Shown: piece after piece, positions 1 through 10,160 of the stretch | How the letters are laid out: each line of letters opens with the position of its first letter | Numbering within the stretch: position 1 is the stretch's first letter | Assembly: GCA_037447655.1 (NCBI GenBank) | Contig: JBBHKE010001017.1 | Span: 162,990-226,989, forward strand | Source of the DNA: Zygnema cylindricum | Taxonomy: Eukaryota > Streptophyta > Zygnematophyceae > Zygnematales > Zygnemataceae | DNA: 64,000 nucleotides | Direction: 5' to 3' | Notes under the pieces: model-generated | What the model saw: only the letters and a program-made list of their open reading frames with translations | Told to the model about the DNA's origin: nothing | The model's database searches: none | Program-made: the position numbers and the translations under genes

Positions 1-524
1 AATCTCAACCAAAAAGCGAGCTTTTTTTCAATCCCCGCCTTCGGGTATGTATCAATTCCTACTGTCTTTTTCCTGTTTTTGAAACTACTTGGTGATTAAC
101 TTCTGAAATTGTCCTTTAGGGTTTAAAAATTACTTCCTGCACTGGATTTCTAGGGTTTTTTAGTGTGAGCCTCACTTTTATGGTTTCAAAGTATACATTA
201 TTTCTGGTGAGCAGCGTACAAGTTTCAAATTCACAGCTTTTTATTTTTCTATTAATTTTTTTCTGTAGTAAGAACGAAATGATTTGATAAATACTAGACT
301 CAAGCATGGAAGAATATCAAGAAGGCATATTATATTTGGTTACAAAAGGATATTGCGTACTTTGTACTTAAAATTAGAGTATTGTTGTTGTATTTGAATT
401 GAATTCAAACTTGGAAATTTAAGAAACCTTAGATTGTTGTTGTATTTGAATTGTATTTAAACTTCGAATTACAAGAAATCTCATGAAAAGCTTAGGTGCC
501 CATGGAATCACACACACTAAATTT

Positions 525-727
525 CACAGCCCATCGTTGTTAGCGTTTCGGGATTTTTTAGTGTTATCGCGGAATTAGAATATGTAGGAATAATTTGATG
601 CAAGGAGGCGTGGCAGGTTGTAGTCCATTTCCTTAAATAGTGTCGTTAACACTCTTTTATGGTTTTCAGCCAAAAAAAGTTTGCAACCAAAACAGCGCTA
701 TTAACTCTAATAACGATGGGCAGTGTA
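525..727. mobile_element. MITE, family 1 (terminal word near CACTGCCCATCG)
   Basis: The left end reads CACAGCCCATCGTTGTTAGC and the right end is its approximate reverse complement (TAATAACGATGGGCAGTGTA). The element is about 200 bp with no coding capacity. The same termini recur at many sites in this window. TA-like flanks suggest a mariner/Stowaway-type element, but that assignment is inference. Confidence 0.75.
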
Positions 728-1042
728 GTCTTAAATGTCTTAAATCACAAAGACGTTGACCTGTTTCAGACCTATTTTATACCTATTTTAGACCTTTTTT
801 GGCGTTTTTAAGTCCTTTTCCAGTGTTGAATTTTGCTGAAAACTTTGGGTGTTTCTTTCTGTGCTTGAGTCACGGCAGACATGCTGGAATCATTATCCAA
901 ATTTTGGTGATCATTGTTTTGTCTTTCTTAGGAGTTATCCATCATCTTTAATACTGTTCCGTCCATTCTCGTTAATGTAAATGAACCACATTTATTAAGA
1001 AACAAGACATGTCAACCATCAGCGTCCATTTTTTCCCGTGCA

Positions 1043-1288
1043 CACATTGCCCATCGCTATTAGAGTTAGTGAATTAGCGTTGACACTTTATTAGAATTAA
1101 CCAAAGTAGGTTATGCTAGTCCGTGGCTTATCATGGTCCACTCAACTCATTAGTGTTATTGACAATAATTTATTTTTTATGGCCCACTTAACTCATTAGT
1201 GTTTTCCACACTAATTTATGACTTTGGGTCATTAAAACAATCACTCGAATTAGAGTGATTGACTCTAATAGTGGTGTGGGCTATAGTA
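1043..1288. mobile_element. MITE, family 1
   Basis: The left end is CACATTGCCCATCGCTATTA. The right end is a diverged reverse complement (ACTCTAATAGTGGTGTGGGC...). Internal words such as GGCCCACTTAACTCATTAGTG and GAATTAGAGTGATTGACTCT are shared with copies at 37.8, 56.3 and 58.3 kb, so these are one family. Confidence 0.7.
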
Positions 1289-1535
1289 CACTGCCCATCC
1301 CTATTACGGTTAAACAGTTTTCGAACACTCAAAATATTTTTTTTCATCGCAGTTTTGCATCCACCGCTTTTGAAGCAAATATTGTTTTAAAAATAATAAT
1401 AATAACAATGATTGTAATGTTAATGGCATTGGTGATGGTAGTAGTAGTGGTAGTGGTAGTGATAAGGGTAATGATAATGATAATAATAATAATTGTGATT
1501 GCGATTGATATTCTGATAAAGGATGGGTTTGTACA

Positions 1536-3919
1536 ATGAAGGGAAATCAGTCAGGGATGACCCAAAAATCAGGTCTTTTTAAGGGGCAGCAAAAGAAACA
1601 AACTGCTGCCAATCATCATGGAAAGGCTCTTAAAATTCGGAAAGGTTTGTCCTTTTCTTTCACCAAAATTGTCTATTGTGGTCGCGCTCCTCTATGAGTA
1701 CCCCCTTTTTGCTGCTGTTCTTTGTTGAAAAAGCTGTGAGTAGGCTGTCATATTGTCCATTGTTACTTTCCACTGTTACTGTCCACTCCACTGTTAGTGG
1801 TTGATCTTTATACATGGAGGAGGGGAATGCACTGTTAGTGTTACTGGCAATTAAAATCCAAAGGTATATCCTATATTAGTCCAGTAATATTAGTCCAGTA
1901 GTCGTCAAATATTAGTTAATGTTGTCCGCTATTATTGTCCACTATTACTGGTTGATCCTTAGACACAAATTGAGGAGGGAAATGCACTGTTTGTGTTCAA
2001 CATTATCTGGAGTTGCTTGTATCTGTCTCTTTTGCTGTAAATCTTTTTACAGCTACTTTTATTATGTGGAGTGCTTTTTTCTTAGGACAGGAGGAGGAGG
2101 GTAAGGGGCTTTTTCTGGGACTTGTTCTTTCTTTCTTCAAATCATTGACCAGATCGATTGCAGATTTAGTTTAGCACTCTTTCAATGGTTTTTCTTATAC
2201 CAGGGAAAGATGTTATTTGGCATCGACAATTAACAAAGGTTGCTTAGGCTTATAAAGGTTAAAGGGTTTTCTTGGGGGTCTGGACTTCAGGAAAAGTTAC
2301 GAAAGCTCCTAATAAGAAGACCGACGAGTTTGTATCTGGAAAGGTATGTCTATCTTTTTCTTTGTGCAGATCAGTTATGACCATATTTTGACAAAAAGTT
2401 GTCTAGCAATGTGTTTATCAGCTTTATATCATGAGGAGTATTTTTCGTCTCTCTGGCCAGAAAGGAAATAAATATGTTTGTCATGGGAGGAAGACGGATG
2501 AGTTTTACACAAAAGTGCAAGGTTTAAGAATGTCAACAGTTTTGAACCTAATGAAATTAGAGCTGTTGGTTTTCTGTTCAATTTTTATTTATTTTCTTGG
2601 CTAATAGGAGTCTCACACTAGGTTTTCTGACTCTATTTCTGCTAAAACAACTGGGTGGTAGTATGACTGATTTTGAAGACATAGCATGATTTTTTATTCT
2701 TCTCAGGAACTGAAAGTGAACTAAAAGAAATTGTCCTCTATTTACAGAAGCTCTGTGCTCCTGTTTCTTGTAAGGTAGTTTTTGTTTTCACTTGTCTGGG
2801 GAGGCCATTAATATGTTTACCTTTTTTGCGTTATATCCTGGGCTAATTTCATGTTTGTGCGAAATGGAATTAGGACCCGTGTTTGCCATATCTGGCCAAT
2901 AACAAAATCTTTCTCACTGTTGGATATGGCTAACCAAAGTCTTAACTTCCTTTCACAAATGCCTTTTATGCAACTTTCTGACAAAAAGTTATTTTATTCG
3001 TACAGTTCGCAAATGCCTTTTATACAACTTTCTGACAAAAGGTTTTATTCGTACAGAAGTGCAATTGTACTGCAGTTCTCAGTCAGTTTCTGTTCACAGG
3101 TCTGAGAAACAGCGACCAGAAATGGAACCAGAAGTTTTAGTGTAAAACTGATACGATAGGAGTCACAAAGCTCAAACTGATTTAGAGATGTGTGGTTTAT
3201 GAGTGAAGGTTTTAGAAAAAGTACCATGTGATGCTTTGTTCATGACATTTCTGACGTGATATTTGGAAGAGTAGGAAAGGTAATTACACAAAACACATTT
3301 ACCCTCATGTCGAGGTGAATCGTACAGTTTTATGGGTAATCGTTTGTACGATTACTCAAAATACTGTGCGAATTGTACGATTTTCCCTCAAAACGAAGGT
3401 AAAACTCCGATTGTCATAACCCTTGTGGATTTCAACAATCTTTAGAGTTAAATTGCAAAAGTTGCATATTATTGTTCCTAGTGTAGCCTTTTTTTTTAAT
3501 GCTGAAGGTTGAGATACATTCAACTTGGCGGTCATTTTTATTCTTTTGATGTCGAGAAACACAGTTGGTTGCCTTTTTGTTTTATCATTCAGGGGGAATT
3601 TCAGAAATATTAAGACTTTATATCAAACTTTATGAAAACCAAAACAAAATTGAAAGAACTCGCGCAAAAACAAACAAACAAACAAACAAACAAAATAAGA
3701 ACTCTGCCAAAGAAACCGACCGACTATTAAGTTCTGGTTGTTTAATAGTCGGTTGTTATATTTTTGCAGGAGGTGACAAAGTTCATTAACAAGGCGAATG
3801 AAGTGAAGGCGGCCACAATTGCTGCTAAAGACGGGGCAGTTTTTCAAATGCTAAAAGTTGCAAAGGAGCAAGAAGGATCTAAGTCAGGGAAAGGGGCAAA
3901 AAAAAAGAAGACAAAATAA
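1536..3919 (+). CDS. Small basic UPF0390/DUF2462-like protein, three exons
   Basis: Exons are 1536-1644, 2291-2343 and 3770-3919, joined in phase (1, then 0) with GT-AG junctions, giving a 103-residue protein with TAA at 3917-3919. The protein is strongly basic. It starts MKGNQSGMTQ, carries QQKKQTAANHHGKALKIRKG and EVTKFINKANEVKAATIAAK, and ends in the lysine-rich tail GKGAKKKKTK. This layout (Gly/Lys N-terminus, 'K..R.GK.', 'VTKFIN..NEVKAA', Lys tail) resembles the small plant DUF2462/UPF0390 proteins annotated as rRNA-processing-like. A nucleolar or RNA-binding role is inference. The start is the first ATG in frame, and the upstream frame has no conserved look. Intron 2 is long (1426 bp) and contains an exon-2-like stretch and a tandem duplication. 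The exon structure is secure; the family name is moderately so. Confidence 0.78.
2952..3058. repeat. Two-copy tandem duplication (about 54 bp) in intron 2
   Basis: Two consecutive units start at 2952 and 3006 and share CAAATGCCTTTTAT, CAACTTTCTGACAAAA and TTTTATTCGTACAG with a few substitutions. They lie in the second intron of the small basic protein gene. No coding role is seen. Confidence 0.85.
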
Positions 3920-3969
3920 AGAATTTTTAAACTTTCCTTTCTTGACATCACACAAGGTACTTGGGCTAC

Positions 3970-4208
3970 TACACTGTCCACTACCATTAGTACAAATTCA
4001 GAAGGTTTTTGATACTGGTGTAAATAATTAGAAGTTAATTGTTTTTAAGTATGACCACCAATTTTTGAAGAGAGAGAGGTTTTTGGAACCACTGCAAATG
4101 ATTAGTTTTCATCTTTTTTAACCATGGCCACCAGTTTTTAAGTCGTCTTTTTCATAGATTTTTACCCTACAAAATGTCTGAGTCGCACTAATGGTAGTTA
4201 ACAGTGTG
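3970..4208. mobile_element. MITE-like inverted-repeat element
   Basis: The ends TACACTGTCCACTACCATTA and TAATGGTAGTTAACAGTGTG are near-perfect reverse complements about 240 bp apart. The element lies about 50 bp downstream of the first gene's stop codon, so it may fall within the 3' UTR or terminator. It is related in style to the other MITEs here but has a different core word. Confidence 0.65.
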
Positions 4209-5305
4209 TTTAGTATAATGGTGTCGACCATATTTCTTGTAATTTTGGATAGTTTCAAGGATAATATCTGCTGGGATATTTTCTTGTCCTTTTCTCACAT
4301 TTTTATAGCCGTTTATTACTGTACATCATACAGTTGTTTTAAAGTAAGAGTTATTTGCCCTTCGAAGTGTCCACATTCCATTTGCCTACTTTCAATGCAA
4401 GTCCATACACTGTGTTCTTCTCCTTTGTACTTTCTTATGGCCCTCACTCTTTTTGCTAAGAGAAAGGATCGTTTTTGGACACACATTTTTGTTCCTCCTC
4501 TGTAGTGTCTATTCTGCTGTATCATTTTTTTAGAGTAAACTTTTCTCCGCGCACGCAAGTTCGGTTTCTGTCGAGAGACCTCTTCCAGCTTGTCGGATTA
4601 ACAATCGGCGAGTATGCACGGAGAAAAGTTGATATCTTTGAAGAAAAAAACATCAACGTTAATAATGGTATAAGGAGTTGTTTTCTCTCAGTGAACCAGC
4701 CATATCCATTGTAACTCCTATCAGATAAGAAAATTCCAAAATGTGCTTAAAGAGTCTTGGCAATAGGATGCGTGAGGTTGATTGGTTATCTTTTATGTTA
4801 TGAATTTTCATTGTATGTTTTTAGTAAAGTTTATTATGGATTACTTATTATTATGGATGTGGTAGGAGGAAACTATGTGTTTTTTGTGGGAGGATTCCGC
4901 ATGTCGATGATGATGTTCTTTAATTATTGTGGAACCAAATATAGAGGAAATACTTTTTTTTTTTTTTTGGTGCTATTCTGTTGCCCTCATTTTGTGAGTC
5001 GCCGAGACCTTTTTGAGCTTTTTCAACATAGGTCCCTTCCCTAACTCCTTAAAATAATAAATAAACAAATAAAATAAAATGTCATGATTCCCGTGGTTAA
5101 GCCACAGTGTCATGGTTATGACCATCACTCATGAAGGTACAATTTTATTATGTAGTCCTTATCCTGTTTTTAGTGCATTGGCAGTCTATTCTTGTTGTTG
5201 TTGTTTCATGTTTTGTCTTCTTCTTGTTTTGTCGTCATGTTTTGTTTTGTCTTGTTTTGTCTTTTTGGTGGAGTCCAGTGCTATTCAATTCATACTTTTG
5301 TACTC
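4209..5305. other. Intergenic, no gene seen
   Basis: The stretch is AT-rich with several overlapping short frames of unlike composition and no splice-linked conserved protein. A GTTTTGTCTTG-type short repeat lies near 5200-5270. Nothing supports a gene. Confidence 0.6.
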
Positions 5306-5851
5306 TACACCGCGAATCGTAATTAGCGTTATATACGCTAATTCCGTCACCCCTAATTTTGTTTCTATCACCCTAAATAGAGTACATAATTCTAATTTAT
5401 TCTTTACATTACTTAAGGTACTTTTTGAATCAGTGTTAACAACTCTAATATAGTGTCGTTTCAAATAGTGTGGCGTACAGTCGGTGTCTGACCATGCAAA
5501 TTGTACTTTATTAACTGCAATAGTACTTTATTAACTACAAAAGTACAAAAAATGATTTAATACAGGCCGTTATCATGTAACTGCGTTTTCACAAACTGCG
5601 TAATGCAAACGTCACAATGACGTGAAACTGTACGTTTTGTCAGATTCTGTACCTGTACCTAATTCACAGTAAAGATATTCAGCGCAGATAATTATTACGG
5701 AAAGAAACACAAATTATAGTTATTGATAAATTAGAGTAAATTTTGTTTTTGAAAAGCGTTGATTACCCAAACTAGAGTTAATAATTCTAATTATTATTTT
5801 TCATTTTTTTACTCTAATTGTTTCTTTACTCCAATTGCGATTCGCGGTGTA
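5306..5851. mobile_element. MITE, family 2 (TACACCGCGAATCG termini), 546 bp
   Basis: The left end is TACACCGCGAATCGTAATTA. The right end CAATTGCGATTCGCGGTGTA is its reverse complement. The interior shares an AAATAGTGTGGCGTACAGTC-like segment with the nested copy at 14857-15400, which identifies the family. There is no coding capacity. TA at both outer ends is compatible with a TA target duplication. Confidence 0.8.
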
Positions 5852-6102
5852 ACAAATTATAACAAGTGAAGAAATGAGCTAGAGGACGACTCCATCCTGA
5901 AAAAAGAATTTAAAATTTTGTAGGAACTTGACTGAGAGACTATGCATTTGGGATTTGCGATGGATTAGAAAAGTAAATGTGGGAGAATTGACTATGAATT
6001 TTGTTGGATGTGATAGGATTGATGACTGGATTTAATATACACCTCAACTATAAGTTTTTAAATGGTTCTTAAACTACAAAAAATGTTGTTAATATTCACA
6101 AG

Positions 6103-6302
6103 TACAATGCTTATCGTTATTAGAGTTAATGACGCGATTAAGTCGCGACTTTTTTTGGCCGAAAATCACAAAATAGTTCACATCACTATGTAAGGACATG
6201 GGCTACAATCTGCCACGTCCCTTTGCTCTAAATTAGTATTGTTAATTATAATTTTGCCTTAACACTATTAAATGCTTAACACTAATAATGATGGGTGGTG
6301 TA
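6103..6302. mobile_element. MITE, family 1
   Basis: The left end is TACAATGCTTATCGTTATTA and the right end is CACTAATAATGATGGGTGGTG, inverted copies with several mismatches, 200 bp apart. An older, more diverged member of the family at 525-727. Confidence 0.65.
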
Positions 6303-7018
6303 GTTTACTTGGATATACTGTGATTTACTGAAGAGTGCCCTTGAGCATGGAAGGAAAAGAAATACTATTTGAACTATCTCAGGAGAATTGCAATATAGTG
6401 TTTTCCATAAATGACAATGTGTTATGAACTTTTTCGAAAGTGCAATAGTACTATAAGAAAAAGAATTGGAGAGAAGTAACGCGCGTTAGGGAAACAAAAG
6501 ATGATGTTATAAAAAGTGAAAAATCTTTAATTTGGTGGAAGAAACGAACTAGAAAGGTGAAGCGAAAGTTGAGTGAATGGAGAAAACTTCCAAAAGTATC
6601 GGATAAAACTTAGAGCGGATAGTTATTGTTCGTTTTCAAGTAGAACCAACAAAAAAGAAATATCGTAGAGTAGGATAACCAAAGATTGTACACTTTGAAT
6701 ATTGACAGTGAAATTGTGTTGTACGAAAATATTGGAGTTTGAACTATGCAAACGCAACAAATTTAGTCAAACAGGGACAAGTGGCGAATTAAAGAATAAA
6801 GCAAGAATTCCATGGATAACAAAGGACATTGTAAAGGTTTACAAGAAACATAAATTGAAGTTTTACCAAACATTGCACTTTCAAAAAAGAGGCAAGCAGC
6901 AAGATCAAACTTGCCGATTCAGAGATCAAATAGGCATAACTTATTATACAACTAAGCCGTAACATCTCTATTTTTGTCCCATTTCTTTCCACCTTCGATG
7001 GTCGCCTCATGGACACCC

Positions 7019-7266
7019 TGTAGAGAATCGTCGATATTCAACGTATCGCATGGCGGCCAAAGTTTTTACTCAAGAAAAAGGCAAATCCAGAGACCAGACC
7101 CAAGATCTTATGTTAGTCGCACACTAGCTCTATCAACTGAGCTACCCGACCATGTGTATGCAAGCGCCTATCATCGAATAGTTATGATAATGAGCGGCGC
7201 ACTAGAAAACCAGCTTGAAACGCAATACACACACGTGGAGTCCAGAGTGGACAATAATTCTCCACA
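7019..7266 (-). repeat. TRIM 3' LTR
   Basis: Direct copy of the 7328-7576 LTR with about 25% divergence by eye. It retains the intact TAGCTCAGTTGATAGAGC A-box-like word (minus strand, near 7145) but a degraded B box. Confidence 0.8.
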
Positions 7267-7327
7267 CTCCCCCTCACGATGTACTCCATCTCGTGTGGCT
7301 TGCCAACGCCCACTGGCTCTTATACCA

Positions 7328-7576
7328 TGTAGAGAATCGCCGATATTCAACGTATCCCAAGGGTGCATAATTTTAACTTAGGAAAAAGGCCAAGCTATAG
7401 ATCGAACTCGAGACTTAGTACTACTCGTACACCGCTCTAAGTGAGCTACCTGACCGATTTATGCAAGCGCCTTATACCAAATTGATACGACGATGAGCGG
7501 CGACCTGGCAAATCAGCTTGTCGTGTGATGCACACGTGTGGAGTCCAAAGTGGACTTTCTCCACTCATCCTCCACA
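7328..7576 (-). repeat. TRIM 5' LTR
   Basis: Starts TGTGGAGGATGAG and ends CGATTCTCTACA on the minus strand. It contains GGTAGCTCACTTAGAGC followed about 30 nt later by CTCGAGTTCGATC, an A-box/B-box-like pair. The primer-binding site follows immediately. Confidence 0.8.
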
Positions 7577-9099
7577 ATTTACTGGGTTAAAGCGCTTTTG
7601 ATCACGAGTCTTAGCTTACGTGTATCCTCCGATCGAGAGGGGGCGGGAGGGAGGGTGGGTTTAGTGTATAGGACATGTGAGTTGGTACTGTCTACCTTGT
7701 CAACTTTTTTGCCTCCACGCTTGTCTTTCGTTAATGATGGGAAAAACAATTGGTTGCGAAGGAAAACAAAAGTGGAGAACTTTAGTCTTTCGAAGAAATC
7801 AAGTCCAAAAACAACTCAGACATTTCCAAAACCCTAAGTTTTACACTTTGAGGGCAACAGTTTTTGATGTTGCAAAATTTGGTTAAATTTCATATCTTTT
7901 GTTTTAACGTTGTGGAAATTGTTTAAGTGAAATCCATAAGTAATTTACTTCTATTATTTCAACTATTTTACAAGTTTGATATTTTAAGAATAAATGGTTG
8001 TGGAAAAAAAAATCTTGGATTTGCGAAAATTTGGGCGCGTCCAATTCATAGCAAACACTAAAGAGGAACGACTATTTTTTTATTAGCATACTTATAATCA
8101 AAATTACTAGTTTTTATTCGTAGGCTATAGTTTCTATAAAATAAGACAAGATTCTGACTGTCTATTGGCCAAGGTCCAAACCAAGTGCATTTTTGTTCGT
8201 AGAAAAATACCATTTGATTGGTTCATCTGTTCAGCTGTAAACGCTAGTACTTAGTAATTTTTGTGACATTTTGTGTTCACGGTTTTCAAAGCATAAGAAT
8301 TTTCTATGTTATAAATTTTGTCGTTTTGCTTCCTTAATTTTTATAAATTGTTAGTGAAGTTTGTGCCAATTCTCTGCTACACAGTGTTTTAACGCCTAGT
8401 TCGCTATCTTCATTCTGTAAAGCCTTACATATTGATCTACACAACTCTAGCCAACATTTCGCCACCATTTCAGGGTTTTTTAAGGGTTTTTGCCAAATTG
8501 TTGTTGAACCTTTACTTGTGGATGTATTGCATACTGTGGTTTGCAACATTTGTGTTCAATCCGGCTTCCGGTGCAATTGATTTGATTCTTTCCTATTTCA
8601 TCTTTGCATTCAATATTTTTTTTATTACCAATTGTATAACTCCCGTAAAAAACATTGATACACCGTGGGCTTAGTAGCCAATTTGTTTCATATTTATGTG
8701 CTTTTTTCGAAAGAAAACAAACATATATTTTTATTCTAGAAAACGCATTTCTCTGGTACATTTACCCTGTTTGCTCCCTTTGCTCTTTTTGAAAAGAAAA
8801 TACATATAATTTTATTAACCAAAATAGGTGTCTCTACGCTTTTTTCTCCCTTTGCTGACATTGTTTGACAATAATCAACATTGTGGTCATTTTGCTGACA
8901 TTCTTTCACTTTAGTTAACATGGTTGCCATTTGCGGCAAATTACTCATATTTAGCTGGCATGAGTAGACATTGACTGACATTGTGTGACATTGACGCACC
9001 CTGTTAAGATTTTAATTCCACTTGGTCACTTCTCGCTAAGATTTCTGTACAACAACGATTTCTCTATAGTAGCTTGATCTCCTCTTTTGTGTAAGTTGT
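7577..9099. other. Intergenic, no gene seen
   Basis: AT-rich sequence without a recognisable protein or RNA. From about 8855 to 9000 the word TGACATT/AACATT recurs at roughly 10-nt spacing, which is listed separately. Nothing else stands out. Confidence 0.55.
8855..9000. repeat. Degenerate ~10-nt quasi-repeat (TGACATTNNN)
   Basis: TGACATT, CAACATT, TTAACATG, GACATTG and similar words recur every 9-11 nt over about 140 bp. It is too degenerate for an ordinary young microsatellite. It resembles, with a different word, the tract at 9940-10160. Confidence 0.6.
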
Positions 9100-9765
9100 T
9101 ATTCGATCAGACACTTGGATTGACCGAATTCGCGTCAAACAAAAGAGGGGAGCTAGTGAAGCAGATACGTTTAGGATTTTTTTTCTACGAAACTCTGACT
9201 ATATCAACCAACCACGGTTTGTCTTTGACATTCATCATAAGATTGCTAAATGTGTCTTACAAGTATTCCGATGCATTGCGGGCGCAAGCGCGTAACAAGA
9301 AAGCTGGTTGATTGTATAGGGGACCACGAAAGAATCGAGTTAATTTGAAACCAATTGAATTGAGCACTTACATTTTCATGGCTTTCTATACTTGCCATCT
9401 GGCCGTGATGGCCTTATATCTTCTTGTGGGCTGTTTGAATTAGAAGACAATCAGAGCCACATGACAAGCATAGAAAGCTAAAAAGATACAAGTGTTAAAC
9501 TCAATTGGGTTCATATAAACCCAATGCACTCACGATCCAACTTAACGATCAACCAAGTACCTTATCACGCGCTTGCACCTACAATACATTGAAGTACTTA
9601 CAAAACACCATTGATACTTTGGTGAATGTCAAAGACAATTGGTTGACGCAGCCATGGTTTTGCAGAAAATTCTAAAACGAACGTGTTCCACTTGCTCTAT
9701 TTGCTCCAATATTTCGTGAAATACGAGATTCCATCAATGTATAACATCTGATCAAACAAAAAATT
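9100..9765. mobile_element. Long imperfect inverted repeat (fold-back element)
   Basis: The left arm (about 9100-9400) and right arm (about 9440-9765) are reverse complements over roughly 300 bp with mismatches and small gaps. Paired blocks include TTGTCTTTGACATTCA (left near 9225, right as its complement near 9630), GCAAGCGCGT near 9285 with ACGCGCTTGC near 9568, and GGCTTTCTATAC near 9380 with its partner GCATAGAAAGC near 9470. The loop is only about 40 bp. A fold-back transposon, or an inverted duplication able to make a hairpin RNA, would both fit. Confidence 0.75.
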
Positions 9766-9939
9766 GTACAAAACAATCAAAAACAAAAAATGGACGAAAA
9801 TTAGTAGAGGAAAATTCTTAACAAAAAATGGCCAAGGAATATAGGATTTTACCAATTGTTGATTTGCAATTTTTAAAATTTATAAATCAACAAATTTTGT
9901 GGAAATTGAAAAAAAATGCAAAAATTTAAAGCAAAAATG

Positions 9940-10160
9940 TCCAACAATGACTAGTAATGTGAGTCAATGTTGAACAATACCGATCAATGCCGACCAATGT
10001 TAACGAAATGTGAAGCAATATCAACCAAACAAGAGAAATTGCAACCAAAGGTGAAGCAATGCCATTCAAACGAGGAACAATATCAATCAAATGGAAGCAA
10101 TCTCAACCAAATAGAGACCAATTTCAACCATATAGAAAATAATGTCGACGAATGTCAATG
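9940..10160 (+). repeat. Helically phased 10-nt quasi-repeat (CAATNNCAAC)
   Basis: From about 9965, units beginning CAAT or CAAA repeat almost exactly every 10 (sometimes 11) nt for about 20 units, for example CAATACCGAT, CAATGCCGAC, CAATGTTAAC. Individual units differ by 3-5 bases while the register holds. A 72-codon frame over it (MLNNTDQCRPML...) simply mirrors the repeat and is not annotated. Confidence 0.75.

Larger units (their letters stand above)
1..1535. other. Intergenic/upstream region with MITEs
   Basis: No coding exon is recognisable here. The stretch contains two miniature inverted-repeat elements (525-727 and 1043-1288) and a lone copy of the same terminal word near 1289-1312. 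A simple ATG/GTA-rich tract (about 1390-1500) directly precedes the first gene's start codon. A 94-codon frame there is low-complexity (V/I/M runs) and is not believed. Promoter elements cannot be assigned. Confidence 0.6.
7019..7576 (-). mobile_element. TRIM retrotransposon with tRNA-like module in its LTRs
   Basis: Read on the minus strand, two direct repeats of about 249 bp (7576-7328 and 7266-7019) begin TGTGGAG and end CTCTACA, the TG...CA ends of LTRs. The 5' LTR is followed directly by TGGTATAAGAGCC (7327-7315), which is close to the initiator-Met tRNA primer-binding site (TGGTATCAGAGC). A polypurine tract GTGAGGGGGAG (7277-7267) directly precedes the 3' LTR. The interior is only 61 bp and carries no gene, the definition of a terminal-repeat retrotransposon in miniature. 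Each LTR contains a tRNA-like segment. The 3' LTR has TAGCTCAGTTGATAGAGC (A-box/D-arm-like). The 5' LTR keeps a B-box-like GAGTTCGATCT. No target duplication is visible at the edges. It is non-autonomous and must have been mobilised in trans. Confidence 0.8.

Noticed and set aside
1255-1539. 94-codon frame ahead of the first gene
   Set aside because: It consists of MITE sequence and a simple GTA/ATA repeat; it is hydrophobic low complexity without family resemblance.
7090-7460. tRNA genes on the minus strand
   Set aside because: A- and B-box-like words are present, but neither copy folds into a full cloverleaf by eye and both are inside TRIM LTRs.
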